Shown: positions 1 through 7,039, counted from the first letter of the stretch. The stretch: 10,533 nucleotides of DNA from Deltaproteobacteria bacterium (GCA_019307805.1 JAFDIX010000055.1:1-10533); one strand, 5' to 3'. The notes: generated from the letters alone by a model not told the origin. Made by a program: numbers and translations.

Positions 1-575
1 GGCTGGGCCCCCACCAAACCCTCCTGATTCATCATGAAGGTAGGGACCGCGGTAATTCCCATTTGACGGGAGCGGACCCAGTCCTTGTCCACAGGCTCCT
101 GAAACGTCCTTTCCTCGAGGACTTTAAGGGCCGCATCTCCGGACAGTCCCACGGCACCTGCCAGATTCGCCAAAACGGATGTCTCGGCAATGTTTTTCCC
201 GTGCACAAAGTAGGCCCTGAAGACCTCATCGTGGAAGGCATCGCCCACGCCATGGGATTCCGCCCACTTGCCCAGTTCCTGGGCAAGGCGGCTGTTGTAG
301 GTCACCTCCCTGTCACCCAGAGGCAGCCCTTCCTCTGCGGCCACCTGCTTGAAGTGCGCCCTCATCTGATTGTACTCTTCCCAGCGGCCGGCAAAGAGAT
401 CGGAGAGGGAACGCCCCTCTTCCGGTGTCTCAGGATGAAGGGGGAAGGCCGTCCACATGATCTCCACCCCATATTCTTTTCTCAGTCTTTCAATACGCCC
501 GGTAATGAGATAGCACCAGGGTCAGATATAATCCGAGAAAATCTCCAGTGTTGTTTTTTGTTCCTTATCATTCAT
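1..575 (-). CDS. DsbA/FrnE-family thiol oxidoreductase, predicted selenoprotein (UPWC active site), C-terminus cut by window edge
   Basis: This is a thioredoxin-fold oxidoreductase of the DsbA/FrnE (2-hydroxychromene-2-carboxylate isomerase-like) group. Starting at ATG 575, the first 17 residues end in IFSDYI, then an in-frame TGA (524-522), then PWCY. The family has CPWC there, so the TGA replaces the N-terminal, nucleophilic cysteine and most likely encodes selenocysteine at residue 18, with the resolving Cys at 21. Past the TGA the frame stays open to base 1 and reads as good family sequence: FPLHPETPEEG near residues 44-54, and a cis-Pro loop ITAVPTF at 174-180, which packs against the active site in this fold. 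About 191 residues are visible of a usual 210-220. The start has an AGGTG box 6 bp upstream, overlapping the stop region of the preceding flavoprotein gene, so translation is probably coupled. No signal peptide is seen, so it should be cytoplasmic. Alternatives are a one-base nonsense mutation or a sequencing error. The absence of any other lesion, and a Cys-for-TGA match exactly at the catalytic site, argue against both. Confidence 0.85.
498..521 (-). promoter_or_regulatory. Candidate bacterial SECIS hairpin directly after the TGA
   Basis: Immediately 3' of the TGA on the minus strand, CCC (521-519) pairs with GGG (500-498), U518 bulges out, GGU (517-515) pairs with ACC (503-501), and G514 can wobble with U504, leaving a 9-nt loop. 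A bulged U in the stem is a known feature of the E. coli fdhF SECIS recognised by SelB. The loop here starts only about 11 nt after the TGA, closer than in fdhF, and no clear loop GU is seen. The pairing is real by eye, but its function is inferred from the selenocysteine call. Confidence 0.4.
522..524 (-). other. In-frame TGA, predicted selenocysteine codon
   Basis: The TGA sits at codon 18 of the DsbA/FrnE-like frame, between IFSDYI and PWCY, exactly where the redox-active CxxC motif of the family starts. Sec replacing the first Cys of a CxxC redox motif is a common arrangement in bacterial thiol-oxidoreductase selenoproteins. Recoding also needs SelA, SelB, SelD and tRNA-Sec, none of which is encoded in this window. 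Confidence 0.82.
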
Positions 576-585
576 TCGATTCACC

Positions 586-1692
586 TCATCTCTGAAATTT
601 TCGCATAAATTTTCTATCGATCCAGTCTTTTAGTATAAAGGGAATTCGTCCGTGAAAAATCCGGCCATTTTTATGGTAAATGGCCCTGCCGTCCCCCATG
701 TTGAACAGCAGCATATACGCGCCTCCGGGATCAAACCTCTGAAGGGCGCCCCCTTCCAGTGCTGCCAACAGGTTGTGGTAAAGGATCGGATTCTGACGCA
801 CGGCATAGACACCCACCTTGTCCAGGGGGCTTTGCTGAAAGCAGATGCAATCCCCTCCGCCGAAGATCTCCGAATACCCCACGGATTGGAGATAGGTATT
901 CACCAGGAGTCCGCCGTCCTCTCCAACGGGAAGGCCCGAGTCCTGAAACAGACCTGACGGTTTAATGCCGGTCCCCAGAAAGGCTACATCAAAGGGCTGC
1001 GACCTTCCATCCTCTAGAATTGCGATCTCTCCCTGAATGCCGGTCACATGTACGTCCTCACGGACATCAATGGCCCGTTTGGTCAAGGACTCCAGGGCCA
1101 AGGATCGGACCTTCTGTGGAAAGCGGGAGAGAAACCGGGTTCCTGCCATGACCGTTATATGTGCCTTTCCGCCATGATCCTGGACCAGCTTCCAGGCATT
1201 CACGGATATTTCAAGGGCCGAGGGTCCGCCGCCAACCACCAGCAGACGCGGTATTCCCTGTTTGATAAGCGCCAGGATGCGTTCCCGGGCATGGACCAGG
1301 TTCGCAACGGGTTTGACAGTGAATACCCTCTCGGATTTCTCCAAAGTAAGATTGTCCACCGGAATAGTGCTTCCAGTACCAAAGGAGACCACATCGTAGG
1401 AAGTCGTTTCTCCGGAAGCGAGAAAGAGAACGCGCTTTTCCGGATCAACGCGTACAATGCGTTCCTGAATGAAGGTTCCGTCCCCTTTTTCAACCATCTT
1501 TTGGATATCAAAGCGAATCTCCTCAGGCCCATATAACCCTGAGAGCATGCCCGGACCCATACCGGAATAGTACTGGTAGGGAGACGGGGTGATCACGGTT
1601 ACCCGGTATCCCCTTTGGCGGAAATCTCCAATATTCCTAAGAGCAGTCAGATGGGCATGACCACCGCCTGCAAAGACCAGATGTTTTGCCAT
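586..1692 (-). CDS. FAD-dependent pyridine nucleotide-disulfide oxidoreductase, SelD-associated type (TIGR03169-like)
   Basis: A 368-residue NDH-2-like flavoprotein. The N-terminal dinucleotide-binding loop is GGGHAH (residues 9-14), followed by YSGMGPGMLSGLY (42-54). A second nucleotide-binding loop VGGGPSALE lies at 153-161, a FAD-contacting IFGGGDC near 276-282, then GVYAVRQNPIL (294-304) and a C-terminal GDGRAI...DWIDRKFM. This order and the GGGHAH/YSGM signatures match the family that occurs N-terminally fused to selenide,water dikinase (SelD) or as a separate protein. Here it is unfused. There is no classical CxxxxC redox disulfide, so it is probably a flavin-only NAD(P)H oxidoreductase. 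The physiological substrate is not known for this family. It starts at ATG 1692 with AGGAAG upstream and ends 10 bp before the Sec-type DsbA/FrnE gene. That supports a two-gene operon with a selenium or thiol-redox role, which remains inference. Confidence 0.88.
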   Translation of the reverse strand: MAKHLVFAGGGHAHLTALRNIGDFRQRGYRVTVITPSPYQYYSGMGPGMLSGLYGPEEIRFDIQKMVEKGDGTFIQERIVRVDPEKRVLFLASGETTSYDVVSFGTGSTIPVDNLTLEKSERVFTVKPVANLVHARERILALIKQGIPRLLVVGGGPSALEISVNAWKLVQDHGGKAHITVMAGTRFLSRFPQKVRSLALESLTKRAIDVREDVHVTGIQGEIAILEDGRSQPFDVAFLGTGIKPSGLFQDSGLPVGEDGGLLVNTYLQSVGYSEIFGGGDCICFQQSPLDKVGVYAVRQNPILYHNLLAALEGGALQRFDPGGAYMLLFNMGDGRAIYHKNGRIFHGRIPFILKDWIDRKFMRKFQR

Positions 1693-2069
1693 TGTAATTT
1701 TCTTCCTCAGAAAAATATTGCTCTTTCGATGTCTCCGGACACCAATGCTGCTGTGCGCCGATTGCCTTGTGACAGTAAAGGACAGGTTTCGTTTCTAATA
1801 AAGGTAAGGTGTACTCCGGCCTGATGCAAGCGTGTCGAGGTAAGCACCTTCACCTTTGGGTCCAACTTCTCCCGCTTTTTGACAATCCTGGCGGAGCACG
1901 AGACTGTCGTGATTACGCCTTTTCTTCATGCTTGCATACCCATGGCATGGCATCAAGAAAAATTGGGGTGGGATCATAATGGGGGGATAAAAACCCGCTA
2001 ACCGATGGGGCTGACACGGGGGCTGAAATGGCCCTTCGTGACATGTAAGGACTTAGTTCGCTTCGCTCA

Positions 2070-2087
2070 TCCCGCCAATTGGCGGGA
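2070..2087. repeat. Perfect 18-bp palindrome TCCCGCCAATTGGCGGGA
   Basis: Two 9-bp halves are exactly self-complementary (TCCCGCCAA / TTGGCGGGA). It is preceded by TTCGCTTCGCTCA and abuts the left octamer array. It is too far from any start to be an obvious operator. It looks like a dispersed intergenic repeat, or the tip of the repeat element beside it. Confidence 0.6.
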
Positions 2088-2088
2088 G

Positions 2089-2253
2089 AATAATGGAATG
2101 AAGGAATGATGGAATATTGGATTTCTATTACACCTCATTGTCATTGAAAAACATCATGCTTCATGAGATATACAAATCATGGATCGAAAAACATTAATTG
2201 ACAGAAGTTATGCGTTTTTGACCATTATTCCATTGTTCCAACATTCCATTATT
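2089..2253. repeat. Small inverted-repeat (MITE-like) structure with octamer-array ends
   Basis: The arm at 2089-2121 matches the reverse complement of 2221-2253 at 27 of 33 positions by hand alignment, the first 12 bases exactly. Each arm is itself an 8-bp tandem array: GGAATGAA, GGAATGAT, GGAATATT on the left, and ATTATTCC, ATTGTTCC, AACATTCC, ATTATTCC on the right (2224-2255). The roughly 100 bp between the arms is AT-rich and encodes nothing recognisable. A transcript through it could fold into a long hairpin. No flanking target duplication was found, so mobility is not shown. Confidence 0.5.
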
Positions 2254-2327
2254 CCATGTGGCTGGCATAAAAAAAAGATGCCATTAAAAACCCTTTGTTT
2301 CGGCAAGTTGTAGAATTTCCGAGACGT

Positions 2328-2699
2328 TCAATTGCTGTTGATGATTCCGCCGGGGCCCTGAATGTTGAAAGTCCTGTTTCCTGAAGAATGATATGCTGTG
2401 AGTGAGTAGCTCAGAATACCTCCGGCCACATCTACAGTGACATTTTCAGAAATGTTGTAAAGCCCGTAGTTTGTCCCGAGGAGTGTTGCCAGAAGTGGAC
2501 TGTAGCGCCTGTGATCCACGTAATAGGCCTCCTGGGCCGTTGCGGCATTTCTGATATCCGATTGGGCCGCAGAGTTATAGGATCTCTGTCTATAGGCGGT
2601 GAATTGGGGGATGGCAATAGCGGCGAGTATGCCAATAATGGCAATGACGATCATCAGTTCGATCAGGGTGAAACCTTGGTGATTGGATTTTGGGAACAT
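2328..2699 (-). CDS. pilA: Type IV major pilin (PilA-like prepilin)
   Basis: A class III signal peptide (prepilin) protein of 123 residues. The leader MFPKSNHQG is followed by the cleavage context G/FTLIE, with the conserved Glu at mature position 5, then the hydrophobic N-terminal helix that mediates inner-membrane insertion and fibre assembly. Prepilin peptidase (PilD) would cut after the Gly and N-methylate the Phe. I chose ATG 2699 because AAGGAG lies 6-7 bp upstream; the earlier in-frame ATG at 2720 would overlap that box. The first 60 mature residues closely resemble Geobacter PilA ([16 protein letters not shown]), but the mature chain is about 114 residues rather than 61. It has no cysteines, so the usual C-terminal disulfide loop is absent. 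No other pil genes are nearby, so the assembly machinery must be elsewhere. The exact paralogue type (major pilin or pseudopilin) cannot be decided here. Confidence 0.9.
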   Translation of the reverse strand: MFPKSNHQGFTLIELMIVIAIIGILAAIAIPQFTAYRQRSYNSAAQSDIRNAATAQEAYYVDHRRYSPLLATLLGTNYGLYNISENVTVDVAGGILSYSLTAYHSSGNRTFNIQGPGGIINSN

Positions 2700-2933
2700 A
2701 TCCGGTCTCCTTCTTCGCATGGGCCTCCCCCTGCAGGGAAGCTTTCATGCTATAAAGTTATTTCCGGCTCGAATCCTGAATGAAAAGTGGACGCCGGCCC
2801 TTTCTAAAGGCCCTGAAAATTATGCCCCACTCTTTTCAGAACTTTCTTCAAACCATTCCATGGCCGGGGGTTGCATTTACCAATAAGCCCCCAGCAGTAA
2901 AACATGTCTCCAAAATCCAAAAAGTTTCAATAT

Positions 2934-2961
2934 GTTATCACACTTATTTTCAAGGTGTCAA
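2934..2961 (-). promoter_or_regulatory. Possible sigma-70 promoter for the pilin gene
   Basis: On the minus strand TTGACA (2961-2956) is followed after 16 bp by GATAAC (2939-2934), a 4/6 match to the -10 consensus. The -35 match is perfect, but the -10 is weak and the leader to the pilin start would be about 230 nt. Treat as a guess. Confidence 0.3.
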
Positions 2962-2982
2962 TGAGGCCCCCACAGCACCGCA

Positions 2983-3008
2983 CCACTTGGCGCATCCCGG
3001 ACAAGTGG
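2983..3008. repeat. Inverted repeat downstream of the methyltransferase gene
   Basis: CCACTTG (2983-2989) and CAAGTGG (3002-3008) are perfect 7-bp inverted arms around a 12-nt loop, 57-82 bp past the methyltransferase stop. No U-run follows on the minus strand, so it is at best a transcript-end hairpin and not a standard intrinsic terminator. Confidence 0.4.
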
Positions 3009-3064
3009 AATTCATGCTGAGGGGTCTTCAATGGAGGGTATGCAAAGGAAAGGGGACAGATAAT

Positions 3065-3844
3065 TCACCCTGATTTTCGGGCGATTGTAATCATACGATT
3101 GTTCATAAGGCCGTAGTCGCCCTCTTTCTCGTGGGAGACAAAGTCCTCCTGGACCGAGACCGAATCAAAACCCGCAGATATCAACATTTCTCTTATTCTT
3201 TCCTCGCTGTAGAGCCGGGTGCAATAATCTGCATCGCGTATCAGACCCTCTTTTTTAGATATGACCATTTCCCGGCCACATATGATGTCCCCTTCAACAC
3301 GACGCTGTCGGCAGATCACGATCCCGCCTTCCGTCTCATGCCAGGATTGGGGAGAGAAATGATCGAGCACAAACTCCTGACTTGGCAGATCCAAAAGGAT
3401 CGTTCCTCCGGCCAAGAGGACCCGACACGCTTCATGAAGAATGGCCTCGTTCTGTAGATCATCTTTAAAGTAACCCAGGGAACTGGCCATCACAAAGGTG
3501 GCCATGAAGCTCTCGGAAGCAAGGCCTGTTTTCCTGGCATCTTTCCTCAGAAACCGGGTATTGAGGCCCTCATCATCGGCCTGCTTTTTCCCCAAATCAA
3601 TGAGAAACCGGGAGTAGTCCACAACCGTGACCTGCTCAAACCCCCGGCGTGAAAGCTCCAGGGAATGCCGGCCCTGGCCTCCACACAAATCCAGTATGGG
3701 CCAGGTCTTCTCGAGTTTGAGGGCTGTCTCCAGGAAATCTACTTCACGGCAGGTCACCCCGTGGTCGCACACAGACCGTGCATCGGTGATCAGGTAGGTC
3801 TCGTCAAAGAGATTCTTCCACCAGTCCGGATCGATCTCTACCAT
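3065..3844 (-). CDS. Class I SAM-dependent methyltransferase
   Basis: 259 residues with a Rossmann-type SAM site: motif I ILDLCGGQGRH at 50-60, the acidic end of strand 2 in VTVVDYS (72-78), and a post-motif region (LLAGGTILLDLPS) typical of the Methyltransf_25/11 families. The first 40 residues (WWKNLFDETYL...) form a cap that could bind substrate. The start ATG 3844 has an AAAGGA box about 7 bp upstream and comes 3 bp after the stop of the ATP-grasp gene, so the two are translationally coupled and probably act on the same product. Substrate class (small molecule, peptide or lipid) cannot be told from the sequence. No membrane segment or signal is present, so the protein should be cytoplasmic. 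Confidence 0.85.
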   Translation of the reverse strand: MVEIDPDWWKNLFDETYLITDARSVCDHGVTCREVDFLETALKLEKTWPILDLCGGQGRHSLELSRRGFEQVTVVDYSRFLIDLGKKQADDEGLNTRFLRKDARKTGLASESFMATFVMASSLGYFKDDLQNEAILHEACRVLLAGGTILLDLPSQEFVLDHFSPQSWHETEGGIVICRQRRVEGDIICGREMVISKKEGLIRDADYCTRLYSEERIREMLISAGFDSVSVQEDFVSHEKEGDYGLMNNRMITIARKSG

Positions 3845-3847
3845 GTT

Positions 3848-5242
3848 CTATCCTTTGTCCGGAATATCCGCCCCAAAGCTGAAGAGGCCGTCAGATACCA
3901 TGAGGGCGGGGCTCCCTCGCCAGGGCTGGACCATGGCAAGTTCCCGTTCTTCTTCCCCAATCTGTACCATCTGATCCAGCTCTCCGGCACGCCAGAGTTC
4001 CTCCAGTTTCAAGGCATCCTGCCACAGATGTTTGGCATACCTTTCAAGCTCTTGCAGATGATTTTCAGTCAGCAATCTCGGCCTCAAGGTGATCATGATG
4101 GGCCCAAGAAGATAGGTAAATCCCATATCTACCGCTTTTTGATTGACCTCCCCTTGAATCTGGGAAAATCCTGCATACCCCAGATTTAAAAGACCCTCAT
4201 TGATTCTCTCCACGGCATCACGGACCGGCACGTTGTTCCTGAGTATGGCAATGGGCTGGATCCCGCCCCCTGAACCCACGTTGGTGGGTACGCCCCCGAA
4301 TCTCGCCAAAAATCCCTGAAGCCCTTCATCAGTAATAAAGCATCGGAAATCTGTCTGCCATGGTTTGAGAAAGAGTTTTTCCTCCTCATCGGAGGACCAG
4401 GTGCTTTGCTCGGTCCAGACTCCCAGGGGAACGAACTGCTGTACAATATAGTCCCCCGCATCCAGGGCGGTTTGAATGTGCTCCCCGGGGCTCCCAGGCG
4501 ATTGGGGCGTGAAAATGCCGTGTCCGGAGTATCCGTGGGCCGGTTTGAGAACGACGTTGTCCCAGGATTGCTCGGTCCATTTCACGAGATCTTCAATGGG
4601 TTCGCCCAGGGGATCGGTGGTGGTGCGCGGGTAAAACTGGCGGGTCCAGGGGGTGTGCCCCATGGTCTCTTCACTGAGATCTGTCCGTTTGCCCGAGGTC
4701 AAAGTCTCAAACACACTCTTTGCGCCCAGGGGTTCCATCCCTTTCGGATTGACAAGGATCCCCTGGCGAATCGCCTCTTTGATGGGGCTAATGTCTTCCC
4801 CTTCGCCGATTTTGATCAGCACATTGAGATTAAAATCCATGAAGATGCAGGTTGCCGCCTCCCCCCTGCAGCAGACACGCCCCCCTTTTAGTGAAAGGTG
4901 CTCGGGTCCTGCCAGAGAGGCCCTCACCCCATCCATACTGTTGAGATACTCCACAAAGTTTTTGTTCTCCAGAACAACATCCAGTGTTTCGCTTTCCGCC
5001 AGGAGAACGAAGTGGGCAGGATTCCTGCCGTGCCTGTTTTTGTGGGCCCGCAAAATCATGCGGGCGAATCCGGGAACGGCATTGATCTGGGGGTGATCGA
5101 AATCGATATCAACATCCACTTTCACGTTTTCCAAAACCAGTTCCCATGCCCTTTTCCCAAGGGCCTGTGCAATCCTCTGGTAGTCCCAACCCCCGGGACT
5201 CCCCATGTTCCATTCACCGTGATATCCTCGAACCGTCTTCAT
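3848..5242 (-). CDS. ATP-grasp-fold ligase-like protein (possibly circularly permuted or glutathionylspermidine-synthase-like)
   Basis: 464 residues. The ATP-grasp features I can see are VVLKPAHGYSGHGI at 230-243 (nucleotide-binding lysine plus Gly-rich loop), YIVQQFV at 265-271 (the strand that contacts adenine), DFRCFI at 298-303, and a Gly-rich segment GGVPTNVGSGGG at 316-327. The half before this (PEHLSLKGG 113-120, FMDFN 134-138, IKEAIRQG 154-161, GMEPLGAKSVFE 168-179) resembles circularly permuted ATP-grasp proteins, which join a carboxylate to an amine through an acyl phosphate. Family placement is my inference from these motifs. ATG 5242 has a strong AAAGGAG box 6 bp upstream. The gene is coupled to the methyltransferase behind it. 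Substrate unknown. Confidence 0.65.
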   Translation of the reverse strand: MKTVRGYHGEWNMGSPGGWDYQRIAQALGKRAWELVLENVKVDVDIDFDHPQINAVPGFARMILRAHKNRHGRNPAHFVLLAESETLDVVLENKNFVEYLNSMDGVRASLAGPEHLSLKGGRVCCRGEAATCIFMDFNLNVLIKIGEGEDISPIKEAIRQGILVNPKGMEPLGAKSVFETLTSGKRTDLSEETMGHTPWTRQFYPRTTTDPLGEPIEDLVKWTEQSWDNVVLKPAHGYSGHGIFTPQSPGSPGEHIQTALDAGDYIVQQFVPLGVWTEQSTWSSDEEEKLFLKPWQTDFRCFITDEGLQGFLARFGGVPTNVGSGGGIQPIAILRNNVPVRDAVERINEGLLNLGYAGFSQIQGEVNQKAVDMGFTYLLGPIMITLRPRLLTENHLQELERYAKHLWQDALKLEELWRAGELDQMVQIGEEERELAMVQPWRGSPALMVSDGLFSFGADIPDKG

Positions 5243-5386
5243 GGTTTACTCCTTTATTGCGCGCTTTTTCCTTCTCGTGCCTTATGCCTTGTGCCTTTCG
5301 CCATGTCCATGAACCACAGGATTTCTATCAACCACCAGATTTATAGCTCCGGGAAATAACGATACGGCCACCAGCATTGCCGGCCC
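5243..5386. repeat. Intergenic spacer with a three-unit GTGCCTT heptamer array (5277-5297)
   Basis: Between the DUF885 gene and the ATP-grasp gene lie units GTGCCTT, ATGCCTT, GTGCCTT in exact tandem (5277-5283, 5284-5290, 5291-5297). The same array recurs, with one extra degenerate unit, before the DUF885 gene. The ATP-grasp ribosome site lies at the left end of the spacer. No terminator is visible, so read-through from the DUF885 gene is possible. Confidence 0.65.
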
Positions 5387-7039
5387 TTATACCATGAACA
5401 GGTCCCTGGGACCACTTCTCTTTGTTCGGTTCAGGAATGCGCTCAGTCTCTTCTCCACAAACGGAAAGGGGATCTCTCCACCTCCCAGCAGAATGTCGTG
5501 GAAGTCCTTGAGTCCTATTCTCGGGGCATATTTCTCTCGCAGCACCATGATTTCATAGGTCCCCAGAAAATAGCAGGACTGGTACCCTGGTGTCAGCGCA
5601 AAGCGACGGATCTGGCGTCGGGCCCTTTTCGATGAAAAGCCCAGCTTCTCTATTTCCCCTTGGCCCTGTTCCAGGGTCATGGTTCCTGACTGTAGTTTAA
5701 CGTCCAGAATTGCCCTGAGACACCGCCAGAGCTGTCGCTCAAGCTGGATGAGCTGTTGTCGCGGCTCAGTGATGTATCCCAGTTCATCCAGAAGCAGCTC
5801 TGCATAACAGGCCCACCCCTCGTAGAAAAGTGGAGATTCGATCTGACGGCGCAGGGGGTTGGGGTGGTGAATGCGAATATGGTCCAGGATGTGGTGCCCG
5901 GGGTAGGTTTCATGGGCGCAGAGATAGGGACAGTGCCCGCTGATGAGTTCCATATCCTCTTGCCCCGGAGTAATAAAAAATGTGCCCCGTTCACTGGGAC
6001 GTCCGGTCAGAGGAGCCATGTAGGATGCGGTTGCCCTGAGGGATTTGAGGTAAGGGGGTGTTTCAAGTACATCCACCTCTTCTCCCGGCGGATAGGGGAC
6101 AATGCCCTGTGCGGGAAAAAAATCCCTGAGCTTTTCAACCTCTTTCCGGTATAATTCGACTGCCTGTTCAGGAGACGAGACCAGGGAGATCCTTTCGGAT
6201 TGAAGGGTCGCCCAATCCTTCTTACTGTCTATGGCCTTGACCAACGCATGGATCTTCTCCAGGGTCTCATGGTAGGCATGCAAGGCGATCTCAAGGACCT
6301 CCCCGGGGGATTTGGCATAGAAAAGGCTTTGTAAAAGCATTTCGCCAAGGCCCTCCTTCCCGATGGAAAAGGCTACCCTTGATGGAGACCGATGTAATGC
6401 CTTTTCATATTCAGCCCACGCTGAAAGAACCTCGGGGATCTTTGAGGAAAGACTTTTCTCGCTTCCACCCTTCGCCTCGATAAAAAAGGGAACATCCTGT
6501 TTATAGAAGCGGATAGCATCATGAATCATCTCAACGGTGACGGCGACAGAGAGTTCTGAAGGAGCCTCAAGGTTCCCGGCAGCCTTCTCAAGAAAAGGAG
6601 AAATTTGTGAAAACAAAGTTCCCAGGGTCTCATTATAATGGCTCGGACCAACCTGTTCGGACATGGCCTGGGCCGTGGCAAACAGGGGAATTTTGACATA
6701 CAGGGTGGGATCCGAACGCCAGACTTTTATATCACGGAACTCCCTCAAAAAACTTTCCATGCTCATCCTCAGGAGACCACAGTCAATGTCTCCCTCCGAA
6801 TTCCCTCCAGATCCACCGGGCAGTTTGCCAAGTAGTTCCTCAACATGGCGAATGTGATCCAGGATTTTTTCCGGCGTGAGGTCATCAAGTTGATTCAAAT
6901 ATGGGAGGGCATGCTGGGAACGTGGCATAAAATAGAATTCATCACTGGCGCATTGCTGGGGGAGATGTCTTCCCAGATGGACAAAGTAGTCCTCCGCTAT
7001 TCCCTGGAGCTTTATTCTTGAAGCTTCCGGATCTGTCAT
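5387..7039 (-). CDS. DUF885 family protein, predicted zinc metallopeptidase
   Basis: 550 residues, full length for the DUF885 (PF05960) family. The hallmark is HETYPGHH at about 375-382 within CAHETYPGHHILDHIR, followed by FYEGWACYAE about 25 residues later. The family's HExxPGHH histidines and the downstream glutamate are the likely metal ligands, by analogy with gluzincin-like peptidases. The rest is largely helical. No signal peptide or transmembrane helix is visible at the N-terminus (MTDPEASRIKLQ), so the protein is predicted cytoplasmic, whereas many DUF885 members are exported. The preceding LUD gene ends 65 bp upstream, with a heptamer repeat in between. Substrate is unknown, and the peptidase activity is inferred from the family motif. 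Confidence 0.85.
   Translation of the reverse strand: MTDPEASRIKLQGIAEDYFVHLGRHLPQQCASDEFYFMPRSQHALPYLNQLDDLTPEKILDHIRHVEELLGKLPGGSGGNSEGDIDCGLLRMSMESFLREFRDIKVWRSDPTLYVKIPLFATAQAMSEQVGPSHYNETLGTLFSQISPFLEKAAGNLEAPSELSVAVTVEMIHDAIRFYKQDVPFFIEAKGGSEKSLSSKIPEVLSAWAEYEKALHRSPSRVAFSIGKEGLGEMLLQSLFYAKSPGEVLEIALHAYHETLEKIHALVKAIDSKKDWATLQSERISLVSSPEQAVELYRKEVEKLRDFFPAQGIVPYPPGEEVDVLETPPYLKSLRATASYMAPLTGRPSERGTFFITPGQEDMELISGHCPYLCAHETYPGHHILDHIRIHHPNPLRRQIESPLFYEGWACYAELLLDELGYITEPRQQLIQLERQLWRCLRAILDVKLQSGTMTLEQGQGEIEKLGFSSKRARRQIRRFALTPGYQSCYFLGTYEIMVLREKYAPRIGLKDFHDILLGGGEIPFPFVEKRLSAFLNRTKRSGPRDLFMV

Larger units (their letters stand above)
1693..2327. other. 635-bp intergenic region, repeat-rich, no convincing gene
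   Basis: The stretch lies between the pilin stop and the flavoprotein start. The right half holds a perfect 18-bp palindrome (2070-2087) and two octamer arrays in opposite orientation (around 2089-2121 and 2221-2253). The left half (1693-1980) should contain the promoter of the flavoprotein/DsbA pair, but I could not pick a convincing -35/-10 pair. A 60-codon minus-strand reading frame (1977-1795) lacks a recognisable ribosome site or family match and is not called. Confidence 0.6.
2721..3064. other. 344-bp intergenic region upstream of the pilin gene
   Basis: No gene is seen. It contains an inverted repeat at 2983-3008, a possible sigma-70 promoter at 2934-2961 reading toward the pilin, and thus a long leader of over 200 bases before the pilin start if that promoter is used. 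I looked for a sigma-54 GG-N10-GC element, common before pilin genes, and did not find a clear one. Confidence 0.5.

Noticed and set aside
1..575. Reading the DsbA/FrnE gene as a pseudogene
   Set aside because: The only defect is TGA exactly at the catalytic Cys position. Frame, ribosome site, signature motifs and codon quality continue undisturbed on both sides, which fits selenocysteine better than decay.
63..608. 181-codon plus-strand open frame over the left edge
   Set aside because: It is the antisense shadow of the Sec-containing gene and has no family features. The minus strand carries clear DsbA/FrnE motifs.
1795..1977. 60-codon minus-strand frame in the 635-bp spacer
   Set aside because: No ribosome site, no recognisable domain, and it ends 100 bp before the flavoprotein gene. 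Likely chance.
2087..2255. CRISPR array suspicion from regularly spaced repeats
   Set aside because: Units are 8 bp in direct contact without spacers, and the two arrays are inverted. There is no 24-40 bp repeat with unique spacers and no cas gene.
2766..2776. GGCTCGAATCC resembling a tRNA T-loop
   Set aside because: No matching acceptor, D or anticodon arms can be built around it on either strand, so it is not a tRNA (including tRNA-Sec).
3065..3067. Methyltransferase TGA stop as a second Sec codon
   Set aside because: The frame continues past it for about 40 codons, but the extension has no family resemblance and no Cys-x-x-TGA context. The protein is complete at its normal length.
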